Below are positions 1-43,221 of a stretch of 64,000 bases of DNA, piece after piece. The position numbers and the translations under genes are program-made. Origin of the DNA: Tubiluchus corallicola (Eukaryota; Priapulida; Priapulimorpha; Priapulimorphida; Tubiluchidae). The notes under the pieces are model-generated. The model was not told the DNA's origin. It did not search any database and saw only the letters and a program-made list of their open reading frames with translations. The number at the start of each line of letters is the position of its first letter. The first letter of the stretch is position 1. The stretch covers positions 62,001 through 126,000 of the forward strand of contig JAQGDQ010000020.1 of assembly GCA_030141605.1 (NCBI GenBank), in the 5' to 3' direction.

Positions 1-926
1 GGTGTTTCCGAAAAGTTTTTCAGTTGCCTGCACATCATTGTACTTTGTAAATGGTCATCTAAATACTGTATTATAGTAACAGTTTCTCTGTCTTTATTGT
101 TCTACTTTTTGTTAATGGCTTTCCTGGCTGTCCTACTCATTGTTACACTTATGTGCTCATTTTGATTGGTCTGCATTTTTGTAAATTGTGGTTAGAGTTA
201 TCTGAGATAGAATTGAACAAATGGTCATATAATGTCCAGTTTTGTGGATTTAAAAATTTTCTTTTCTATTTTATGCTAGCTATGGCAGTTTGCTGAGAAA
301 TATTATAAATACATTGTTTTTTTGGAATGGAGCAATTAACACCACACTTTCACATAGTATAGCCAAATGTTATCAGACGAGGCATATCTAGGTAACCATA
401 CAGCAGCAATATCTTCACAGTGATTTGGGTAAATAGTGGCTTCTTTATAAAGAGGCACCTTAACAAATAAAATTTCAGTGCTTAAGGTAAGGCCGAGAAA
501 CTGAAAAATTGATTATTAAATGAGAGAAGGTGGCAAAATGTTTAAAACAAAATGCTGCTGACTGGGGAGTTGTTAAGCGAGAACTTACTGTACCTAACAT
601 TTAGCCAAGATGGTTTACCTATAACAGGTTTGCGTGGCTGCAAAGTACTTTATATATACACTTGTCCAAGACAATGAATTTTGTGTACTGGTTTTGCATG
701 CCAGGTGTATCGTTTATTCCGTACCATCTCAGAGGTTTTATCCATTGTAACATGAATGCATTTATGACCTGCATCACCAATTTCCCTGAAAAATGTTATG
801 TAAAAATATTAAATGTTTGGACGACAAATTTTCAGCTGTGAAACATTTTATGCTTTAGTTAAGGCATTTAAAAAGGGCCCGGTATTTACTTTTTAATTAA
901 TGTGGCTCACCAAAGTTTTTTTGCAG
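1..926 (+). other. Intronic sequence upstream of the first visible SWEET exon
   Basis: This AT-rich stretch ends in the splice acceptor before position 927. No exon with SWEET homology was recognised in it, so the 5' exons coding for the first MtN3 repeat probably lie before the window. No repeat or RNA gene was seen. Confidence 0.5.
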
Positions 927-3900
927 GTTGCTATGCAAAAACAACTGTTAGTTGCAGCGGGTGTTGTTTTTCCCTTGCTCATCTATACGAAGTATGTTGC
1001 GAATGATTACTATACAGCATTAAATAGGCTTGGAATAGCCTGTTGTTTGATGGGCGTTATTTTTTTTGGATCTCCTTTGGTGTCTATGGTAAGTATCAAC
1101 AAGAGTATAAATCTAAGCAGTTGAACTGTGTAGCTGTGATTGTTGATTTTCTGAGTTAGTTTAAGAACTTATTTATCTGTTGGCAGTAGCTTGGTAGATT
1201 TATTTTTTATCAATAAAAATTTGATAATTGTCTGCCCAGCTCCTAATGTGCAACATTCAGGTAATAACAGTGTATCGGTGTTTGTGTTTTCATGTTAACA
1301 AACTAATCTACTATTGAGTGCAAAAATTTATGAGAAAAAAATATAATTTTCAATTCATGAGACGTGCTTATGGTATTTTAATTAATATTTGGTCAAAGAA
1401 AAAGCTTTGCAATTAAAATATCATATAAATAAGAGTAGATCATAGCTGAAGAAAACGCTTTTACTTTAATAAAAATTTAACTCTGTGAGTTAAACTCTTA
1501 TTTCAAGTCAGATCACAAATACCATATTTTGACAGCAAGCACTGCAAGCTTTTTCAGTAAATTTGTCAGAATTTACATTGAAATTAAATTTACTGTTGTT
1601 GTAGCTATTTTGTAACTAAGGTTGTGAAAGTTACATGGCGGGCTTTTATGATAAATGTACAAAAAATTGACTGCATTGCCAAGTTTACTAAAGCGTTGAT
1701 GCAAGTGCTCAGCTTGTAGGAAAATTTGCATGGTTGCTGCACATTTTTATTGAGGGATGGTCAGGAGCTACCCTTCCAAATATGTTTAAGCACTTTAGCT
1801 GGTGCTCTCTTTTGTCCCAGAGAAATATCTTTTTTGACAATGAACTAGGTTAGGGTCCAACCAATATCAGCTCCATTATTAGACTCTGTCATTGAGTAAG
1901 TTTCCTGCTCTCGGTAGCATGTCATTTATACATGCATTGTGAAACTGTGAATTGTTGATTTTCCGTGTATGCTCTATTTGAAAGCATTTTGCTTGGTTTA
2001 TGAACTAATTCACCTTTAACCAAATATCGAACTGTGTTTTCATGTTGTATTCAGAATTTTGGATTCTTAGTTTACAAAGAGCACCTGTAGTTGAGTGTGC
2101 TTAATGCTATGCATTAATCAAGAAGAGTTGGAATGCAGTACTGTACACTGCAAGTCTGCAAGCTAGAATACAAAATTCAGTGGCTGGGTCTACTCAATTG
2201 AATGTTTATAGCAAGACCAATATCAAGGCCAGCCTTGGTTCTATTGTTAACTAATGATTGCTACTTCCTAGTAACAGCACCATGCTTTTAGGCAGTGCAC
2301 CTCACTTCTAATACTATGCTAACATATACATTGTTATATTTTGAGTTCATGGGCAAATTGTTTGCATGCAATGGTTTTAGACAATTAATATTAATTGTAT
2401 GATTTATGTTTGCAGGGTAAAGTTATTCGCTCAAAAAGTACGGAATGTATGTCATTTTATTTGTCACTTGTCACATTTCTGGTTTCTCTAGAATGGTGGA
2501 TATATGGTTGGTTGATAGAGGATTACTTTGTACAGGTATGTTTACATCTGTACCAAATTTAAAGTAAAAATGCAGATATGCAACGTGGCAACTGCCACAT
2601 GATGTGCTACAAGTAAGCATGGACAAACAAAAAACTTCAGAAATTTTCTCTGGCACAATCAGTTTTTACGTGAAATTTAAAAAAAATTAACTCGACTCAA
2701 CTTAAAAGAGAGGGTCGAGCATGGTTTGTATGCCTGTACTTTTACGCATATACAAAGAAAGTTGTAATATCTAATTGACATTTTGCCAGTGGTCATGTTT
2801 TTCATCTTGATAAAGTAAACAGAGTCTAAACATTTAAATGCAGTCTTGAGGAAAAATCATTTTGGTAAATTGTATTTTAATGGCAGTCTGCTATTTTTGG
2901 TATTTGGACTGTGACTTGTATTTGGTGTTACATTTATACTTTCTGAAACTTCACAATCAGAATGTATTTTCATAAAAGTTTATATATGGGTCTTTCTTGC
3001 TTTTGCTTATTTTGTTGTAGTCCACGTCAGAAATTTAGACAAATTGTTGTAGTAGTGGCCTTATGGCTCTCCTTGAAAATATTCAGTTAAATGCGTCTCA
3101 TACTTGTGCTGACAGAATGTTTGGATCCAGTAAAGTCAATCTGTGTAGCAAGTCTTAACCTAATCCATGCAGTTTATGTTTCTGTACAAACTTATCAATC
3201 GGTTAGTTCCATGATATTTGTGTGATATATTGCCACCAAAAGTCAATTATGTCACACCATATCCAGTACGCAATGGCGATGATTTTAGAAACTTTAATCA
3301 TCATTTGTCTTCGTTTGCTAATTTGTTTTTTGTTTCTGTTGTAAATTCATGGAATATTCTTCCTCTCTATATTTGTAATAGTGCGTCTTTATCGTATTTT
3401 AAATTACATTAAAAAACACTTGAGTTTCAACAGACGCCTCAATTATTACTTTTGTGGTGACCATAAACTAGCTGTTCATCATACGCGAATACTGGTTGAC
3501 TATTCTCAAGTAAGCTTTGACCTGAGCCAATGATGGAACCCTTGTTTTACCTACATGTAGATGTGGTGCCTCTTTTGAAACCATTATTTGTTTTCTAACT
3601 AGCTGTTCATCATACGCGAATACTGGTTGACTATTCTCAAGTAAGCTTTGACCTGAGCCAATGATGGAACCCTTGTTTTACCTACATGTAGATGTGGTGC
3701 CTCTTTTGAAACCATTAGTTGTTTTCTAACTGGCTGCCCTTTATATCGCCAGGCTCGAGATATCTTACTAAACAAACTGTGTACTTAGTTAATTCCATAC
3801 AATATTAAAATTCATATGCAGCCAACAAATGAACACGTTTATCTGCTTTTTCGTGGTAATCAACACTTAAATATAACTACTAATATGCAAGTATTTAAAC

Positions 3901-4462
3901 TTGTACAGAAATTTATATTTCTTACTAAGCACTTCTAACCATTGTATTAGTTTACATAGCTAGCAGACTGTTCAGTTATTGTTTGCACTCTTCTGAGTGT
4001 TACGTTCCATTGGCAAGCAGCTTTATCAATTGTAAAACTGCTTTGTGCAAGCCACAGGGTAATCTCTGTCATATTACAATAAAACTACGTTTAAAGTAAA
4101 TTGAGTCAAAGAGCTCTTACTGAAAGTTATGGTTTCTGCCTTTTTAAAACCGTAATTAGAATCGTAGTCGTCCTAGTCATAAACAAATATTATTATAACA
4201 TGCTTTTAGGGTAGTCTTTGTAAACACGTTAAACAGTTGCTGTTTTTTTATTATTTTTACAATTGTTTGTCAAACTCTATATAGGTGGGCACATATAGCA
4301 TATTTTTCTATACTGTTGAAGGTTCCAAACTTTTTGGGTACAGTTTTGGGCACAACGCAGTTGGCTTTATTTCTCAAGTATCCAAGCAAATCCGAAGATG
4401 GTCTAATTAGTCGAAGTGTTAGTCAACCAGTAATGCCAACGAATATGGGAAATTTTGTGTGA
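927..4462 (+). CDS. SLC50A1: SWEET sugar transporter, 3' part (three coding exons)
   Basis: SWEET proteins are seven-helix uniporters that move mono- or disaccharides across plasma or Golgi membranes. Three exons join in frame at phase 0: 927-1088, 2416-2535 and 4322-4462 (TGA at 4460). They cover the second MtN3/saliva repeat. Family-typical stretches are LGIACCLMGVIFFGSPL in exon 1, IRSKSTECMSFYLSLVTFL then EWWIYGWL in exon 2, and VPNFLGTVLGTTQLALFLKY in exon 3, followed by a short polar tail, as in animal SWEET1. Donors are GTAAGT (1089) and GTATGT (2536); acceptors are TTGCAG, TTGCAG and GAAG. The signal start and first repeat are missing, presumably because they lie left of the window. 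Family assignment is firm; orthology to SLC50A1 rests on SWEET being a small family in most animals. Confidence 0.87.
3190..3480 (+). mobile_element. Degenerate 3' end of a LINE reverse-transcriptase ORF
   Basis: Lies in the last SWEET intron. The reading frame at 3218-3412 contains a pattern typical of the extreme C terminus of CR1/jockey-like LINE ORF2 proteins: VVNSWNILP, then SASLSYFKLH. The motif continues after an in-frame stop in another frame. It is a dead fragment with no RT core. Identification is by pattern only. Confidence 0.45.
3466..3735. repeat. Tandem duplication, two copies of 131 bp
   Basis: A 131-bp unit starting at AGCTGTTCATCATACGCG (3470) is repeated at 3601 with almost no change. 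The array directly follows the LINE fragment and lies in a SWEET intron, so it may have arisen from the 3' end of that element. Confidence 0.85.
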
Positions 4463-6524
4463 TAAATGACAAACGATTTTTATTTCTATGACTAGTCTTT
4501 GTAACTGCTATTGTACGACTAAGCATTGAAGGTTAAGAAGAAAGCAATGCAACTAACATTTTTCAGACTTTTACTAAACATGATTTTAGTGGTATTTTTT
4601 GATCACTATGTAATAGGTGTATTTAGAAAGTTATCATACCGTAAAGTTTTTTAGTTCTTTAGATTTTAAGTTGAAATATTCATTTTTGTCTTTTTAAAAA
4701 CCCCTCTATTAATATGTGACGAATTATATGCTTGTGGTTATTATGACCAAACAGTGCATCGTCTATACGTTTGTGTGCTTTTTTTTTTTATGCTACAAAT
4801 ATTGCATACATTATACTTATTTTATACTTAATTTCACACAAAGAATATCAGTGCTTTCTTTTTGAAATACTTAAAAATACTTGAAGATGTGCACATTTTT
4901 TCTGGTTAGTGTTTATATTGTTTATGGCATCAATAATATGTAATAGTTTTATTTATTTAACCAAAAGCATCCAGGGTACATTAATAAGTGTTCATTATTG
5001 TTCCCTTACAACCATGTGACAACCATGTTGCTAAGCAGTTACATTTTAAAAGTATTGTGAAAGAAAAAAGTTTTCTGTGTTTCTGTTGTAAATAATTTGG
5101 GTCTGGCTGTATTCACTTGTGAAATAAAACTTTTATCAAACAAAAAAGTCTTGGCTTTTTGCATAATTTTCTAATGCCATTAAAATCCTTATAGTTCTAG
5201 ACTCATATCTTATGTAAAAAAAATATCTGCTTTCCTGCTTTATACCTTGCCTATCCTGCAACACTTTCAGTTCTGATTCATACAAAACGGTTGCATGAAA
5301 TATGTGACCCTAATCAGCTTGTCAGAAATAAAAAGGTATACTTGAAACTTGCAAATTTTAGTTATTGTTCCGGTCATGTAGCTGCTTATAAATGTTCAAG
5401 ATGCAGTATGAGATTGGACAATGAAAAAAACTAGCTAGATTCTTAGCATATTAAGGGTATCTTATTAAGAATCATATATACGCCTACTATTGCTTTAATT
5501 ATGTACTCAGATAGGAAAAGTACTACAATTGGTTTATCATGTGTATATTAAACAAAATACATTGATGACATTATTATTTAAAATTCTAATTTTAGAATTA
5601 CCAATTAGTGGTGGAATGAATTCACAATTATTGAAATTTTAAAACTAAATTAGACAGGAAGAAAGCAGGTGTGAAAAAGTTGAGTCTGAGTCTGAATACA
5701 AATGTCCTTGGTGCAGATTCAGGTTCCACTTTTTTCTAATCTTCTTTCTTTTGGTTGTAGTTTGGTTTCAGGTGCATTTCAGTATTGACATTTCATTAAG
5801 TGCATTGCAGTTTTTGTGGCCAACAAATTGTAGCTTCTTGATCAATTTTATTTAACTCTATTTATTCAAAATGAATTTATCATTATTATTGAAAGTTTAA
5901 CTTTTCAGCTGTAAGACTTGCCAATATAATCCCAAGACCCCAAGGGTGTGTTCACAAAGTGCAGAATAAGTTGTGCCTTTGTGGTTACATTCTGTTTTGG
6001 TTACTAAATGTTTACGTGGAACTTGTGCAATTTATGTGAAACTTGATTTATTCTAACTGTCCTTGTCCGCACAAGTTTATACCTCTTCAGCTTTTAGGAG
6101 CAGTATATGCAGAAGCAAAATATACAAAAATAATTATTAAAGTTTTTTGGGTTGATCTACTAAATGTGTAGATCGCCCATAAAGTATTACTGTATAAGCA
6201 ATTGTATGTTGAGCCATACTTTGAATGCTTTAAAGCTATTTAATGCAATTATGTGCATCATCGATGTTATTGCATTTCATATCCTGTTTTACACAGAGGT
6301 TGTAAATCGCTTACAGGAAAAGGAAAGCGTTTAGTCATACCTCAGATGTAAAACGTCACTGGGGACTAATAATGACTCACAGGCTGAGACTAATATCATT
6401 GAATTTTTTTGCAAATGTGAGACATGTATGTTGTATGTATGTTGGAGTATATTGTGATGCTTGCAAACCTATTTTATTTTTAAAGACTAAGCACCAGTTT
6501 AACCCCCACTCAGCAACATTATAG
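4463..6524. other. Intergenic region between SWEET and integrin alpha
   Basis: Contains the SWEET 3' UTR with a poly(A) signal at 5123, then about 1.4 kb of AT-rich sequence leading to the integrin start codon. No further coding exon, RNA gene or clear mobile element was recognised. The integrin promoter and any 5' UTR exon should lie here, but no distinct core promoter motif can be defended. Confidence 0.5.
5123..5128 (+). terminator. AATAAA poly(A) signal, SWEET gene
   Basis: The first convincing AATAAA on the plus strand after the SWEET stop codon, about 660 bp downstream and followed by a T-rich stretch. It implies a 3' UTR of roughly 0.7 kb. Confidence 0.45.
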
Positions 6525-37661
<31,137 letters not shown>

Positions 37662-37684
37662 GTGATATGTTTGTTTTCATTGAG

Positions 37685-38352
37685 GGCTGTCTTAACGCAT
37701 GGACACACTGGGCAGTTGCCTGGTGGCTCCATGAGCATAGAGGCCCTGTGGTAACCTACGTTGAGTTGAGACTTACTGTCAATAAATAATTGAAATCTGT
37801 TTTTCTCAATGTTGAAATTGCACTCAGAATTTTCATGTGCATGATGGTAACCAACTATGCTAGAGGACTTTCATTTTTAAGACTGAAGTTTTTAAAAAAA
37901 ATCTGCTTTGTAACACATTGAGGCAGCAGCGTTTGAATTAAGTTTCACTCATGTGTATTGAAAATGACATCATGAAGACCATTGGCTTTAAGCCAGTTAT
38001 AAAGCATTTCTCTGCAAAGAAATTTCGCAAATGTTTGTGTTGAATATACTTGATTAATACTAAATAATTCATGTTAATTTTATACTGTGCCATCTCCATT
38101 TGTATGGTTTCCCAGTTATGTATCATTTATGCACATTTGTTTACAATTTTTCTGTTTTTTCAAGGCTCATACTATATTGTTCAAATATTGTGTTGATTAA
38201 GCATTGCTGTGCAGCATGTTGGAAGTTCCAATACAGTTACCATGTGTTTAATTTTATCGACCATTTACATTTTTATTCGTGTGAGTGGTTGTTTATGTAG
38301 GAGCCCCTGTGCACTGGTTTGCCCGGGGACCTATAATGCTGTTAAGACGGCC
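37685..38352. mobile_element. Putative inverted-repeat element (about 670 bp) downstream of the integrin stop codon
   Basis: The left end GGCTGTCTTAACGCAT pairs with the reverse complement of the right end, GGCCGTCTTAACAGCAT. Next to each end lies further related text (GGCAGTTGCC..GGCTCC versus GGGCAAACCAGTGCACAGGGGCTCC). No target duplication was found and no ORF exists. It begins about 24 bp after the integrin TAA and contains the gene's nearest poly(A) signal. Confidence 0.45.
37781..37786 (+). terminator. AATAAA poly(A) signal, integrin alpha gene
   Basis: The first AATAAA after the integrin stop codon, 120 bp downstream (AATAAATAAT). It lies inside the putative inverted-repeat element. 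Confidence 0.5.
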
Positions 38353-39599
38353 AGTTTAATTGTTTTTCTGAATCAATCGGTTTTTTGACTATATTTTTCC
38401 TTAATGAAGTCAACTCATAAATAGTTCCCCTGTCAAAAAGGTAAAAAAAAGAAAAAATTGGTTTGTGACTGATTGTTTTTATCCAGATAAGTTATGTTTA
38501 AAGACGAATGAAGACATTTTGCTTCAAGTGATTGAGTATACCAGTGGTAATAAATGTATTTTATCACTAAATTACGAAAATATGTTCCTTCATTAGTCAT
38601 GTTTAATGATTTTCATGCCTTGCTGTTTCAATGGTTACCTAGATTCTCCACACTGACACCCAGCAGCCTACACAGTAGTTAGCTGTTCTATTATGATGAC
38701 TCAGCCACTGTAATGCTAAGCATGTAAGAAAGAAATGGAATGTAAGTAAATCCAAATATTACTGAAGAAAGCAGCTAGGAACAAACAGCCACTGGACATG
38801 GGCTACTTTTTGCAGTGCTATTACCAGGAATTGCAATTGTAATCGTAGGTAACGTTGTACACTGTACAACTGCAAATAAATGTTGAACTTATCTCAGTAT
38901 TTACTTTGTGGGCTTTCACTCAGGAGTGTTACTCAGTATAAAGTTTACATGTAAAATGCACTTTATGAGACATTTCATTACATAACTAAGATCGAAATAA
39001 TTTTCAATTGAATCGAAATTTCAACTGATTGCTAATGCTGGTTATCATACACAGCGACAGCTGTTGCGCCACTAGGTTACTCTACAATTCCAGCTATAAC
39101 TATTTGAATAAAATTTTTCTACACTAAATTTTTAACAATGTTCACTCTTACTGGTTAGAAGACTGAAGCCATTAAAAATTGGCTTTCTCACCTAAAGTCG
39201 TTACCACAGTAAACCCACATCATTCAACTGAAAATTATTACATTTTTTATTTGCTAAATTTACAAATTTTCTAATTATTAGATCAGTTTTATCTAAAAGA
39301 ATGAATCAAATAAAACTAATTTTTAACCATATACACATACATGATTAATAATTAAAAATAACTGCATGTAGAAATAATTTCAAAACCAAAGGTCTAATGA
39401 ACAGGAGTGATAATTTTAACCTCAACACTGATGTTTCATACATACACCTTTAATGTGGTATGTTGCTTAGAGAAAGACATACACTGTTTAGTAACAAACT
39501 GGCCAGGAAAAAATTAACCAGGCTATGCAACACTATATGCATTGGTTTCTGTTGATGAGACTATGCATATAAGGTATCAACTACTGACTTGTTCACAAT

Positions 39600-39870
39600 C
39601 CTGTTTGCATAGGAAAAACGTCCATAAGTCGGCAGGTAGGCATTCCTAGTTATTCACACTTCCTGATTTTCCACTTTGATACCTAGCTCATTGGCCATTA
39701 CTCTACATTATTTCTAAGCACAGATGTCAACGTTGAGGTGCATGCTGCATCATGAAAAACATTATTTTGACAAAAGCGGTCCTGAAGTTTGCCATTTTTT
39801 TGTCACATTTCTACAAAAACACTATCAACGTATGGAAAAGTGGTTGCTAAAAGTGGACTTTGTAAAAGAA
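39600..39870 (+). repeat. Unclassified interspersed repeat, copy B
   Basis: Same family and orientation as 12640-12955, downstream of CHMP2A copy 1. Confidence 0.6.
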
Positions 39871-40484
39871 CACTGCAGTTACAGTTATGAAGCCCAGTAA
39901 ATTTAGCGTTTATTTTTGTAAAAATAACTGATATTGACCCAATTTTTCTACATGTTATTTTGAGTCATTGTAACATAGCTTGAACTATGCCAACTTATGG
40001 ACAGTTTTGGTTTGTTGAGCACACATATGAAAACCAAATAAACAAATTTGAAGAAATTGTTCACATGGTGTTGATGATAAGACATGACATTACACTGAAA
40101 TAATCCGAACTTGACTGATGAAGACAACAACAAAAAAAATTCAGACTAGCATGTCAATATCAATGCATTAGCTATCAGAGTTCAATGTTGGTCATATAAA
40201 AACTAATTAATATATCACATTTTTACAACTTAATCTTTCAATATGGTGCCATACCGACATGCAGAGTATAATGCACACAAGGAAATGCTGTTTATGTTGT
40301 TTACTCAGTAATGTACATTATGTAAAACAAGTTTCATAATTGCAGATAATGACAATTTGGCGACACAAGAATACCGTAAAATTGAAGTCTTTGACTGTAC
40401 CTGACAGAATTTTTATATCCGAATCTACAAGTAACCTAACTATTCTCAGTAAATAAAAACTTGACTCCAGTTGTCAAAGGCTGT

Positions 40485-40490
40485 TTTATT
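40485..40490 (-). terminator. AATAAA poly(A) signal, CHMP2A copy 1
   Basis: Minus-strand AATAAA 33 nt after the stop codon, giving a very short 3' UTR. Confidence 0.7.
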
Positions 40491-40522
40491 TTCACATAAT
40501 GCAAAGTAGAAATAGATTACTT

Positions 40523-41194
40523 TCACTCTCTCCTGAGATTATTTAATCTGGCTTGTAGATCATCATCTGCATCAGGAGTTCCTCCGGCTGCCACAGGCTG
40601 TTGTGCTCCTGGCAGTGTTGATGCTTTCAGTGATCCAGCTGCCTGTGGGAGTGAGGAAAGTTCATCTGTCATTTGCAGACCAAGTTCATCCAATACTTGT
40701 GCAACAACAGCGTCACTTTCTTCTTCATCTTCCTCATCGCCCATTGCATCATCGATTACATCAGCCATCATCTCCTCTTTCATATCCATAATTTCAGACT
40801 GCTTTTCAAATTCCATCATAATCTTTTGAATTTGAGGCAGCTTCATTTGCTTGTTCATATTTGTCATTGCTTTTGTAACACCTTTCATAGCTTGAGCCAT
40901 GGAATTTGTCGATTTCAATGTTTGAATTTTGAGTGACACAGCCTGAATATTTGCTCTCATCAACATAAATTTTTTACAATAACGACGAGTTCGAACCAGG
41001 TCCTTTGCCATTATTTTAACTGCATCCATTTGTCCTTGCTTAGCCATTTTCTTTATATCAGCTATAATCTTCTTTTCTGATTGTTCCATTTTTGTACGCT
41101 CACGGTCTAATTCTCTCATGGCTTTATTGAGGGTACGCTGGTTTTGCCTCAGCATTTCTTCTGGTGTTTTCCTTCGACCAAATAACCAATCCAT
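40523..41194 (-). CDS. CHMP2A: CHMP2A, ESCRT-III subunit, tandem copy 1
   Basis: CHMP2A (yeast Vps2) caps ESCRT-III filaments and recruits the VPS4 ATPase for endosomal vesicle budding, cytokinetic abscission and nuclear envelope sealing. This 223-residue product is close in length and sequence to animal CHMP2A: basic start MDWLFGRRKTPEEMLRQNQR, Snf7 core with IIADIKKMAKQGQMDAVKIM and LPQIQKIMMEFEKQ, acidic DDAMGDEEDEEESD, and a C-terminal MIT-interacting motif DLQARLNNLRRE that binds the VPS4 MIT domain. Coding is uninterrupted, but a splice acceptor (TTATATTTACAG, minus strand, about 41229) lies about 37 nt before the ATG, implying a 5' UTR intron. Residue 22 is Thr here and Ala in copy 2; vertebrate CHMP2A has Ala, as far as I recall. 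The 3' end faces the integrin gene. Confidence 0.95.
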   Translation of the reverse strand: MDWLFGRRKTPEEMLRQNQRTLNKAMRELDRERTKMEQSEKKIIADIKKMAKQGQMDAVKIMAKDLVRTRRYCKKFMLMRANIQAVSLKIQTLKSTNSMAQAMKGVTKAMTNMNKQMKLPQIQKIMMEFEKQSEIMDMKEEMMADVIDDAMGDEEDEEESDAVVAQVLDELGLQMTDELSSLPQAAGSLKASTLPGAQQPVAAGGTPDADDDLQARLNNLRRE

Positions 41195-41811
41195 TTTGAC
41201 AGTGGTAGAAAACTTTTACTTGCAAATGTATCTGTAAATATAAAACTATTGGTTACAAACATTCCTACTCAAATGCAAAAGCATGTAAATCAGTTTTCTA
41301 AAAGATTATTCTGCACAACTGATAAAAGTTAAGTATTTAATACATACAAAAATGTGTATCGGAGTGACAGTAAACTTAATTTATACAACACAATTATATC
41401 AGCTTAATGGGCATGCATATCGTAAACATCGTTGACTTAAGTCGAATATACTTAACTAAAATAAATTGTTGGACTTGTAATTAGCCTTTATTAGAAGGCT
41501 CACTAGATGCCACAGTCACTGGTTTTGACTTTTGATCCTTTTCTGGTTATACTTGTGGATGTGCTCCCAAATTGCATGCAGTAATGGGATTAACATAAAG
41601 GAAAAAACTCAAAACAAAAATGTGAACCAACTTAGGAAAAAGAGTTGAATTTAAAACTAATGCCCCTTTAGTATTAATAATTTATACTGCCTTTTGCCGA
41701 TAAAGAAAATACATTATCGAGCACAGTCTTTTATCAATTAAAGGTCCACTGACCCTGGTAGACTTGCTGTTAAAATCCACTACTGACTAGGAAGATACAA
41801 ATAGAGTATAT

Positions 41812-42990
41812 TCCATTTATAACGAGTTTCAAGGGACTGCCGAAATTTGCTCGCTATAACAGAGTCTCGTTATAGCCGAGGCAAATTGTCCGAGTGAGTG
41901 GGTGTGCTATATAGAAATGAAACCCATAAGGCTGATATGAAACGATGACATAGCACTTTCTTTTGAGACTGGCATAAGTTTTCTAATGAGTGCCACTGTT
42001 CAGCAAATATTTCATCATGAAAGAGTAAACTCTAAACTCTATTATTTCTATTACAGAGGCAGTATTTTATGCAATAAATACCTGCATAAAAGTACTGAGC
42101 GAGTTGTTTTTCTAAACCACAACTGTCATTCATTGCGACATTTGCAGACATTTGAGTGCTTTGTGTGGGTGTTAACGGCGCAAGAGCCTGGATGTCTGCG
42201 TGGGCGGAAAGCATAGCTGGTTTTTTTATTTAAATAGCTGTACAGGCTTAGTATAACTGATTATGAGCATTTCATCATGGGCTGAAACATTGCCTAATAA
42301 TTAACTCTGCACTCTAGCAAGCTGGTTTTTTTTTTATTTAAATAGCTGCACAGGCTTAGTATAACTGATTATGAGCATTTCATCATGGGCTGAAACGTTG
42401 TCTAATAATTAACTCTACACTCCTTTAATTATAAATAAAAGCACTGTGCTATTTTAAAATGGTATTTTTATTAAAAATTAAACTTTGCAAAGTCTCAGAA
42501 TTATTTATTTTGCAAAGCAGAACAGCTTTGGTCGTTGTTGTCTGCATCACATTAAATTTGCAACACTTTATTTAAGGAGCTGTCAAGTTGACTGTTTACT
42601 GTCATCTGATAGCTTCCTAACACGTTGACAAACTTGTTGTTTTTCTGACTCATCCTGCTCGCTTCATTCTACCTGCAGTCTATAGGTTATAATTACAGCA
42701 GCGTTTGTACTAAGCTGTTGACTCACCAGCACATCTGAATGATTGTGCTGTACTTGACAGTTGATACACATAACACAGTGTTTTGGAACTCGCGCTCGTT
42801 ATATGCAGGGTAAATACAATCATGGGGCCAGAAAATTCCCTGATAATAAGCAATATTTTGTAATATCAGAGCTTGCTGTAAGCACGGTTTAAATACATTA
42901 TTTAAGACTAAGACTTAGCGGGCTTTGGAATTTCCTTGTAATATTCAGAAGCCTTGTTTTAACAGGCTTGTTTTATAAATGGTATGATAA
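41812..42990 (-). mobile_element. Pogo/Tigger-like non-autonomous element, copy 1
   Basis: Both ends carry related inverted text: plus-strand TATTCCATTTATAACGAG at the left, and ATACCATTTATAAAACAAGC (minus) at the right. The right 220 bp is a reverse-complement match to 7718-7900 (AGGGAATTTTCTGGCCCC and neighbours), and 42180-42290 matches 7918-8010. A 107-bp segment is duplicated in tandem (about 42213-42420). No intact transposase is present. Confidence 0.55.
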
Positions 42991-43008
42991 ATTTGTGTTT
43001 CGCTAGCA

Positions 43009-43221
43009 TTGAAACACTTCGAATTTAGTGCCAAGCACACGTCTTGCGAAAAAATAAAAATCGAGGAAAAAAGTGGCGTCCCACTAGGAACCCTCGCTGT
43101 ACTTATATGTGGGCAAACTCAAGCAGTAATAGAGAGACTGTGGCACCTGAATGAAAGTATAAACCCTCCTAGAACAATGTGCTTAAGAGTTGCTAGGTTA
43201 TGCTATAAAGTAATGGATTGA
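43009..43221 (+). pseudogene. Possible pogo/Tigger transposase HTH fragment, copy 1
   Basis: A 70-codon frame with EKIKIEEKSGVPLGTLAVLI and GQTQAVIERL, which fits the spacing of the CENP-B/pogo N-terminal helix-turn-helix (K-I-x-I-I-E-x-x-x-G ... L-A ... G-x-T-Q). The match is short and lacks the DDE core. It sits just outside the right end of the inverted-repeat element. Confidence 0.3.

Noticed and set aside
37685-38352. hAT or other superfamily assignment for the element after the integrin
   Set aside because: No matching target duplication could be found at the proposed ends, so only a generic inverted-repeat call is made.
39948-40133. 61-codon minus-strand frame duplicated at 44836
   Set aside because: Lies beyond the CHMP2A poly(A) signal, no homology, identical only because of the tandem duplication.
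40603-40936. Plus-strand frames opposite CHMP2A
   Set aside because: Antisense shadows of a well-conserved gene; same for 45491-45824.
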